Shown here: positions 5,560 through 9,214 of the stretch, in pieces | Layout of the letters: each line of letters begins with the position of its first letter | Numbering within the stretch: position 1 is the first letter of the stretch | DNA from: JBJXFY01 sp046155815 | GTDB lineage: Bacteria; Verrucomicrobiota; Verrucomicrobiia; Limisphaerales; CAIMTB01 | Assembly (NCBI GenBank): GCA_046155815.1 | Contig: JBJXFY010000316.1 | Span: forward strand, 1 to 9,214 | Length of the DNA: 9,214 nucleotides | Direction: 5' to 3' | Made by a program: the position numbers and the translations under genes | The notes under the pieces: generated by a model | Database searches by the model: none | The model's input: the letters and a program-made list of their open reading frames with translations, nothing else | What the model was told of the DNA's origin: nothing

Positions 5560-6092
5560 CGCAGGGCCTTTCCGACGATGCGCTCGCGCCGCACGACGCC
5601 AAACGCATGCAGCTCCTGAGGCATGCTCCGGTTGTCGCCGATGACCAGGTATTCGTCCGGGCCGAGCTCGCGCGGCGGAAGGTTCCAAGCCTCGATGGGC
5701 CGGTTCAGGTACGGCTCGAAGAGCGGCCGCCTGTTGATGATGACCTGGCCCCCGACGATGGCCGTTTCCTCGCCGGGCAGGGCGATGACGCGCTTGAGGA
5801 ACAGGACGCGGGTGCCGCTGGTGCGGATGGCCACCACGTCGCCGCGCTGCGGAGTGTGGCCGCCCTGGTAAGCCCGGCGGTGGATGAAGTTGACCTGCCC
5901 GTCACGGTGGGTCGGCGCCATGCTCTCTCCGGAGACCCGGATCGGTAGGAGGATGAACTTGAAGGCCACCACCACCGCGGCCACGAGCACGAGGGCGCGC
6001 ACGAGGGTCCAGCGGGGATTGCGCCCCAACAGGAAGGGATGCCGCCGCCGGGGAACTGGCGGCGGATCGGCGGGCGGGGCGGCTTCGCTCAT
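5556..6092 (-). CDS. lepB: Signal peptidase I (S26 family)
   Basis: The enzyme removes signal peptides from secreted proteins at the outer face of the inner membrane. The 178-aa product has a Pro/Arg-rich cytoplasmic head, one membrane segment (LVRALVLVAAVVVAFKFILL, about 30-49), then box B with the nucleophile (SGESMAPT, S57), box C (QRGDVVAIR, 82-90), box D with the general base (FLKRVIALPGEE, K100) and box E (IGDNRSMPQELHAFG, 151-165). Box E departs from the usual GDNR-x2-S-x-DSR-x-WG: PQELHAFG replaces the SxDSR part, a variant I associate with Verrucomicrobiota. Its length and single anchor are like Gram-positive SipS rather than E. coli LepB. The gene lies 97 bp after lpxI and overlaps the following NTF2-like gene by 4 bases. 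A weak internal promoter may lie in the gap upstream. Confidence 0.95.
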   Translation of the reverse strand: MSEAAPPADPPPVPRRRHPFLLGRNPRWTLVRALVLVAAVVVAFKFILLPIRVSGESMAPTHRDGQVNFIHRRAYQGGHTPQRGDVVAIRTSGTRVLFLKRVIALPGEETAIVGGQVIINRRPLFEPYLNRPIEAWNLPPRELGPDEYLVIGDNRSMPQELHAFGVVRRERIVGKALR

Positions 6093-6110
6093 GGGACGCG
6101 TCGGCGCGAT

Positions 6111-6138
6111 TGTTTAACGTGCGGCCGGCAAAATCCAA
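6111..6138 (-). promoter_or_regulatory. Possible internal promoter upstream of lepB
   Basis: On the minus strand TTGGAT (6138-6133) and TAAACA (6116-6111) are 16 bp apart within the 97-bp lpxI-lepB gap, 18 bp before the lepB ATG. This AT-rich island is unusual for the window. The hexamer match is weak, so this is tentative. Confidence 0.3.
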
Positions 6139-6189
6139 GGACGGGAGCACGGCCCGGCCTCACTTCCCCGGCTGCGGGCAGGCCGCGCT

Positions 6190-7014
6190 TCATCCGGCCG
6201 CCGTCACGACGCTCACGCCCAGCTCCTGCGCCTTCGCCTCCATTTCCAGCCGGTCGAGCAGCAGCGTGCGGCCAGCATCCAGCGCGAGCACGCGGATGCC
6301 CGACCGGCCGCAGACCTCGACCGTCGCCGGGCCAATGGTGGGGATGTCGAAGCGCATGTCGTGACCCGCTCGGGCAGCCTTGGCGGCCACTGCCCCGCCA
6401 TCCTTTCCCGCAAGTTCGCCGCCTCGGCCGAGGCAGCGATCCGTGCCCTCGAAGCCCTCGACCGCCAGCACCGTGCCGCGCTTCACCACCACCGTCTGGC
6501 CGATCTCGAGCCGGGACACTTCGCGGGCGATGCGCAAGGCGAACGCCACGTCCGCCTCCTCGTCCGCCGTGAGCTTCGGCCCGAGGCGGAAGCCGGGGCC
6601 GGGCATGTGGCTGCCGAGCCAGGGCACGGCGGTCACCAGCTCCACGCCGTCGCGGGCCAGCTCGTCCGCGATGGCGCCGAAGATCGTGTGGGCGTTCTTC
6701 TCGCGCAGCTTCAGCAGCAGGCCCATCGCCCGGAAGTCGGGGCGGAGGTCGAAGAGGTTCTTCGGCGCGATCTGGCCGAGCATCACGCACTGGTGGACGC
6801 CACGGGAAGTGAAGGCGGCGATCATCTTCCCAAGCTGGCCGACGCGCAGCCAGACGACCTCGTCCACGAGCGGCGCGAGCGCGGGGTCCGTCTCGCCCTC
6901 GAAGGCGACGGCCACGATGCGCCGCACGCCGAGGGCGCGGGCCTCGCGGGCGAACGTCAGCGGCAGTGCGCGGCTTCCGGCGATCAGGCCGAGGGCGTCA
7001 ACGGGCGGAGGCAT
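6190..7014 (-). CDS. lpxI: UDP-2,3-diacylglucosamine pyrophosphatase LpxI
   Basis: LpxI (formerly DUF1009) hydrolyses UDP-2,3-diacylglucosamine to lipid X and UMP in lipid A synthesis, replacing the unrelated LpxH, on the cytoplasmic side of the inner membrane. The 274-aa length is normal for the family. The N-terminal domain opens with LGLIAGSRALPLTFAREARA (8-27). A middle segment has MLGQIAPKNLFDLRPD (78-93) and FGAIADEL. The C-terminal domain has RLGPKLTADEEADVAFAL, EGFEGTDRCLGRGG (186-199) and DMRFDIPTIGPATVE (219-233); its aspartate D223 matches, by motif, the catalytically important Asp225 of Caulobacter LpxI. The gene starts one base after the stop of the upstream oxygenase gene (TGA-A-ATG), so the two are almost certainly co-translated. 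Its presence implies a Gram-negative outer membrane with lipid A. No other lpx genes are in the window. Confidence 0.95.
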   Translation of the reverse strand: MPPPVDALGLIAGSRALPLTFAREARALGVRRIVAVAFEGETDPALAPLVDEVVWLRVGQLGKMIAAFTSRGVHQCVMLGQIAPKNLFDLRPDFRAMGLLLKLREKNAHTIFGAIADELARDGVELVTAVPWLGSHMPGPGFRLGPKLTADEEADVAFALRIAREVSRLEIGQTVVVKRGTVLAVEGFEGTDRCLGRGGELAGKDGGAVAAKAARAGHDMRFDIPTIGPATVEVCGRSGIRVLALDAGRTLLLDRLEMEAKAQELGVSVVTAAG

Positions 7015-7015
7015 T

Positions 7016-7630
7016 TCAGGCCCAGTGGTAGTTGAAGCTGATGCTCACGCGTTCGGCGGCGAGCGGATTGGCCTTCACCTCGTGCCTCAGCCAGCTCTCG
7101 AAGAGCAGGACGTGGCCCGCGCGGGCCGGGACGGTGACGAAGGTACGGTTCTGCGGCCGGCAATCCGGACGCCGCGGCGGCGCGCCCATGAACATCGGCA
7201 GCCGCGGATCCTCGAACTTCAGCCCCGCGCAGCCCGCCGGCGTGCGGACGTAGTACGTGCCGCTGATCGTCGAGAGCGGATGCAGGTGCAACCCGTGGGC
7301 GGTGTGGCGCGGCATGAGGTTCACCCAGCAGTCCGTCATGACCAGGGGCCGGTCCGTGAGGTCCAGGTCGAGCGCGTCGGCGAAGCGCCGCACATGCCGG
7401 TCCAGCTGCTTCTCCAGCTCCGCGAAGGTGGAGGAGAACTTCTGTAGGCGGCACATCGAGCCGTAGCTGGTGTAGCCGCCGGTGTAGTTCTTGGCGGACC
7501 AGCGGCGGCCGGCCTCGTCGTGGTCGCGCAGCTGTTGGCACTCCCGGAGCAGCTCACGGTTGAGCCGCCGCCCGTCGCGGCGCAGCGGGGCGGTGTACAG
7601 GAACGTGGGGAACCACGTTTGCAGCGGCAT
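7016..7630 (-). CDS. Putative 2OG-Fe(II) oxygenase, TIGR02466-like
   Basis: The 204-aa product resembles the TIGR02466 group of putative 2-oxoglutarate/Fe(II)-dependent oxygenases, whose substrates are unknown to me. The N-terminus MPLQTWFPTFLYTAPL is typical of the group. The core is HGLHLHPLSTISGTYYVRTP (112-131), with candidate metal histidines H115 and H117, then AGLKFEDPR (135-143), a strand leading to LLFESWLRHEV (175-185) with the candidate distal histidine H183, and ERVSISFNYHW (193-203), whose Arg would bind 2-oxoglutarate. Which residues truly ligate iron is inferred from the order of motifs. The ATG at 7630 is chosen because MPLQTWFPTF matches the family start; the frame continues upstream to 7747, but into repeat sequence. 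It is the first gene of the minus-strand block and ends one base before lpxI, suggesting a lipid or envelope substrate, which is unproven. Confidence 0.85.
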   Translation of the reverse strand: MPLQTWFPTFLYTAPLRRDGRRLNRELLRECQQLRDHDEAGRRWSAKNYTGGYTSYGSMCRLQKFSSTFAELEKQLDRHVRRFADALDLDLTDRPLVMTDCWVNLMPRHTAHGLHLHPLSTISGTYYVRTPAGCAGLKFEDPRLPMFMGAPPRRPDCRPQNRTFVTVPARAGHVLLFESWLRHEVKANPLAAERVSISFNYHWA

Positions 7631-7637
7631 GGCCGGC

Positions 7638-7667
7638 AGCGTAGGCGGGTTTCCGGCGGCCGGCCAA
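7638..7667 (-). promoter_or_regulatory. Predicted promoter of the oxygenase-lpxI-lepB block
   Basis: On the minus strand TTGGCC (7667-7662) and TACGCT (7643-7638) are 18 bp apart. Only 7 bases separate the -10 from the ATG at 7630, again suggesting a leaderless or near-leaderless mRNA. Each hexamer matches consensus at only three positions, so confidence is limited. Confidence 0.4.
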
Positions 7668-7674
7668 GCCGGTC

Positions 7675-7830
7675 GTGCTCGTGCTCGTGCTCCTCCACAT
7701 CCTCGCGGCATCGCCGGTCCGCACTGTTCCAATGATTTGGCAGCCAACGGGAAACGATGCCGATGAGGCGTCGGTGGTGATGTGGGGGTGCGAGGACGAG
7801 GACGAGGAGAAGGACGAGCAGGAGTGGAGT
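7675..7830. repeat. Imperfect nested inverted repeat with purine-rich arm (decayed repeat element?)
   Basis: This fills most of the 309-bp gap between the divergent genes starting at 7630 and 7940. The left arm holds three GTGCTC units (7675-7692) and then CTCCTCCACATCCTCGC. The right arm is a purine-rich tract, GCGAGGACGAGGACGAGGAG and onward (7790-7830). The two arms are imperfectly complementary, with TCCTCGC (7700-7706) pairing perfectly with GCGAGGA (7790-7796). Nested inside is a perfect 8-bp pair, CGGCATCG (7706-7713) and CGATGCCG (7755-7762). The centre (about 7726-7756) is AT-richer than the flanks. No convincing coding frame is present. It looks like a degenerate dispersed element; no target duplication is evident. 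Confidence 0.55.
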
Positions 7831-7939
7831 TGGGAACATTTCCGCCAGAATTTGGCCCCTGGCACCACGCCGGGCTTCCGTTCCCGCGGGCTTCCTGCTA
7901 CTTCCACCGCCCGACCACCGTAACCAAACCGCCACCAAC

Positions 7940-8950
7940 ATGCTCGAACGCATCGGATTCGTCGGCACCGGCCGCATGGGCGCCAACATGGCCCGCCGCC
8001 TCAAGGAGTGCGGCTACCTCGTGACCGCCCTCTACGACGTGAACAACGCCACCGCCCTCGCGCTCGCGAAGGAGCTCGGCAGCATCGCCTGCACCAGCCT
8101 CGCGGACGTGACCGCCGCGGCCGACGTGATCTTCACCGTGGTCACGGATGACAAGGCCATGTCCGCCATCTACGAGGGGAAGAAGGACAACCTCCTCATG
8201 GGCGCCGGCGGCAAGGTCTTCATCAACTGCGCCACCCTCTCGCCCGACGCGCATGTGAAGGTCGAGAAACTGGCCGGGCAGATGCGCGCCGCGTCGCTTG
8301 AAGCCTGCATGGCCTCCAGCATCCCGCAGGCCCGCGCCGGCACGCTGTACCTCATGCTCGGCGGCAAAGCCGAGGTCTTCGAACGCGTGAAACCCATCCT
8401 CACGAAGCTGGCCAGCGAAGGACAGACCATGCGCTACATCGGCGCCGCCGGCCGCGCCGCGCAGGTCAAGGCGCTGGTGAACATGGTGATGAACATCAAC
8501 ACCGCCGCTCTCGCCGAGGGCCTCGGCCTGGGCCATGCCCTCGGCCTGGACCTCGCCACGCTGCGCGAGGTGTTCTCGCAGACCGGCGCCAACTCCCGCG
8601 TCCTCCAGACCGATGGCGAGGACATGCAGAACCGCGACCACTCGTGCTTCTTCTCCGCCGCCCACGCGGCCAAGGACTCCGGCATCGCCCTCCGCCTGGC
8701 GCAGGCGCAGAAGCTGAACCTGCCCCTCGCCGCCGCCACCTACCGCCAGTTCCAGCGCATGGTCGCCGCCGGGCTGGGTGAACTCGACAAGTCCGGCGTC
8801 GCCGAACTCACCTTCAAGGGCCGCGGCGCCAGGCCGGCGAAACCGGCCGCGGCGGCGGCCAAGCCCAAGGCCAGGCCGGCCACGAAGCCGAAGAAGCCAG
8901 CAAAACCGGCCAAACCCACGAAAAAGGCCGGCCAAGGGAAGAAGCGGTAG
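7940..8950 (+). CDS. NAD-binding beta-hydroxyacid dehydrogenase (3-hydroxyisobutyrate dehydrogenase family) with H1-like tail
   Basis: The 336-aa product is a cytoplasmic oxidoreductase of the beta-HAD family, which oxidises or reduces small 3-hydroxyacids with NAD(P). The N-terminal Rossmann domain has the dinucleotide loop IGFVGTGRMGANMA (5-18). FINCATLSPD (94-103) is a family signature. The linker GAAGRAAQVKALVNMVMN (168-185) carries the catalytic Lys, K177, and N181. The helical C-terminal domain includes FSQTGANSRVLQTDGEDM and AAKDSGIALRLA. The substrate-binding segment is LEACMASSIPQARAGTL (120-136) instead of the usual DAPVSGG-x2-GA-x2-GTL, so the substrate is probably not a standard one. 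After about residue 294 comes a 43-residue Lys/Ala/Pro tail ending GQGKKR, which enzymes of this family normally lack. The gene is divergent from the oxygenase block. No clear Shine-Dalgarno precedes the ATG. Confidence 0.92.
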   Translation: MLERIGFVGTGRMGANMARRLKECGYLVTALYDVNNATALALAKELGSIACTSLADVTAAADVIFTVVTDDKAMSAIYEGKKDNLLMGAGGKVFINCATLSPDAHVKVEKLAGQMRAASLEACMASSIPQARAGTLYLMLGGKAEVFERVKPILTKLASEGQTMRYIGAAGRAAQVKALVNMVMNINTAALAEGLGLGHALGLDLATLREVFSQTGANSRVLQTDGEDMQNRDHSCFFSAAHAAKDSGIALRLAQAQKLNLPLAAATYRQFQRMVAAGLGELDKSGVAELTFKGRGARPAKPAAAAAKPKARPATKPKKPAKPAKPTKKAGQGKKR

Positions 8951-8989
8951 GTCGAACGCGGATTGCGGAAGGTGGATGGCGGAATCCCC

Positions 8990-9009
8990 GGCGGCGGCGA
9001 ACCGCCGCC
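8990..9009 (+). terminator. GC hairpin after the dehydrogenase gene (possible terminator)
   Basis: A perfect 8-bp stem, GGCGGCGG (8990-8997) with CCGCCGCC (9002-9009), closes a CGAA tetraloop 39 bp after the stop codon. No T-run follows, so it would be at best a non-canonical terminator, or alternatively a REP-like palindrome or RNA-stabilising hairpin. Just upstream, GGATTGCGGAA and GGATGGCGGAA form an imperfect direct repeat. Confidence 0.45.
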
Positions 9010-9125
9010 TCTGGACAATCCGCCTCCCGCCCGCCCTCGACCCTTGGGCGGTCTGAGCCGCCGCGGTGCTTTCCCTGCTCGCCTTCCGGGCCGGCGCCGC
9101 CAAGATACCGCCAAGCCACGGAGCC

Positions 9126-9214
9126 ATGCCCGACCCCGCCGCGCCCCCGAGCCCGAGCCTGGCCCGGTTCCCGCCGACGCAGCCGACGTGGTTTCAGGCG
9201 GTGCGCGATCCCGC
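9126..9214 (+). CDS. N-terminal fragment of a gene cut by the right edge (possible sigma-70-family factor)
   Basis: Twenty-nine codons are open from an ATG at 9126 to the window end: a Pro/Ala-rich start MPDPAAPPSPSLARF, then PPTQPTWFQAVRDP. The FPPTQPTWFQAVRD pattern faintly recalls the FPTTxWTLVLxAxD opening of sigma-70-family (ECF-like) factors in Verrucomicrobiota and Planctomycetes. That is a weak resemblance on very little sequence. GGAG lies only 2 bases before the ATG, too near for a standard ribosome binding site. The reading frame is plausible; the function is a guess. Confidence 0.35.
   Translation, partial: MPDPAAPPSPSLARFPPTQPTWFQAVRDP

Noticed and set aside
6380..7447. 355-codon plus-strand open frame across lpxI and the oxygenase gene
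   Set aside because: Ser/Arg/Pro-rich with no recognisable domain, and antisense to two coupled genes with clear family motifs.
7631..7747. Upstream extension of the oxygenase gene
   Set aside because: The added 39 residues run into the inverted-repeat element, and MPLQTWFPTF is the usual start for this family.
7898..9127. 409-codon minus-strand open frame opposite the dehydrogenase gene
   Set aside because: Low-complexity Gly/Ala/His/Glu-rich translation, fully antisense to a clear enzyme; typical GC-driven shadow.
1..9214. CRISPR array, tRNA genes, transposases or integrases
   Set aside because: No spaced direct repeats of CRISPR length, no cloverleaf with the T-loop consensus, and no mobile-element protein motifs were seen on either strand.

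Overview
This is a GC-rich bacterial chromosome segment, most likely from a Verrucomicrobiota species (Pedosphaera/Limisphaerales or Opitutales type). I infer this from the prepilin-like protein with a GFTLIELLVVIAIIAILASM head and a C-terminal FADGH motif, LpxI in place of LpxH, a signal peptidase with a non-standard box E, a beta-hydroxyacid dehydrogenase of unusual motif type, and short tandem heptamers between genes. It looks like core chromosome: no transposase, integrase, phage gene, CRISPR array or tRNA is visible.

Layout, left to right. The 5' end of gltX (minus strand) leaves the left edge. A tandem AGTCAGA repeat lies just upstream of it. Divergent from gltX is rnpB, the RNase P RNA (about 687-1086, plus strand), with a visible sigma70-type promoter and a 13-bp P1 helix. 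Next come a small minus-strand protein of unknown function (1148-1444) and a plus-strand run: a small three-helix membrane protein (1550-1945), bioB (2017-3075) and an M14-family zinc carboxypeptidase/amidase (3208-4035). A prepilin-like pseudopilin (4088-4927, minus) converges on the peptidase, and an intrinsic terminator for the pseudopilin sits between them.

The minus-strand block 7630-5059 reads as an envelope-related operon: a TIGR02466-like putative 2OG-Fe(II) oxygenase, lpxI (lipid A synthesis), lepB (signal peptidase I) and a membrane-anchored NTF2-like small protein. The junctions are tight: one base between oxygenase and lpxI, and a 4-base GTGA overlap between lepB and the small protein. 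About 310 bp upstream of this block hold an imperfect inverted repeat with a purine-rich arm, probably a decayed dispersed repeat. A divergent plus-strand NAD-dependent beta-hydroxyacid dehydrogenase (7940-8950) follows, carrying a Lys/Ala/Pro tail like that of histone H1. A GC hairpin and the first 29 codons of a further gene close the window.

The points most worth a second look are: (1) a BioB lacking two of the three cysteines that hold the sacrificial [2Fe-2S] cluster in E. coli BioB, with an extra cysteine elsewhere; (2) the H1-like tail and altered substrate motif on the dehydrogenase; (3) promoter-like elements whose -10 box lies 6-7 bases from the start codon, suggesting leaderless mRNAs; (4) the inverted-repeat element at about 7675-7830; and (5) coupling of a putative oxygenase to lpxI. 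I found no clear multi-gene system that is wholly new.
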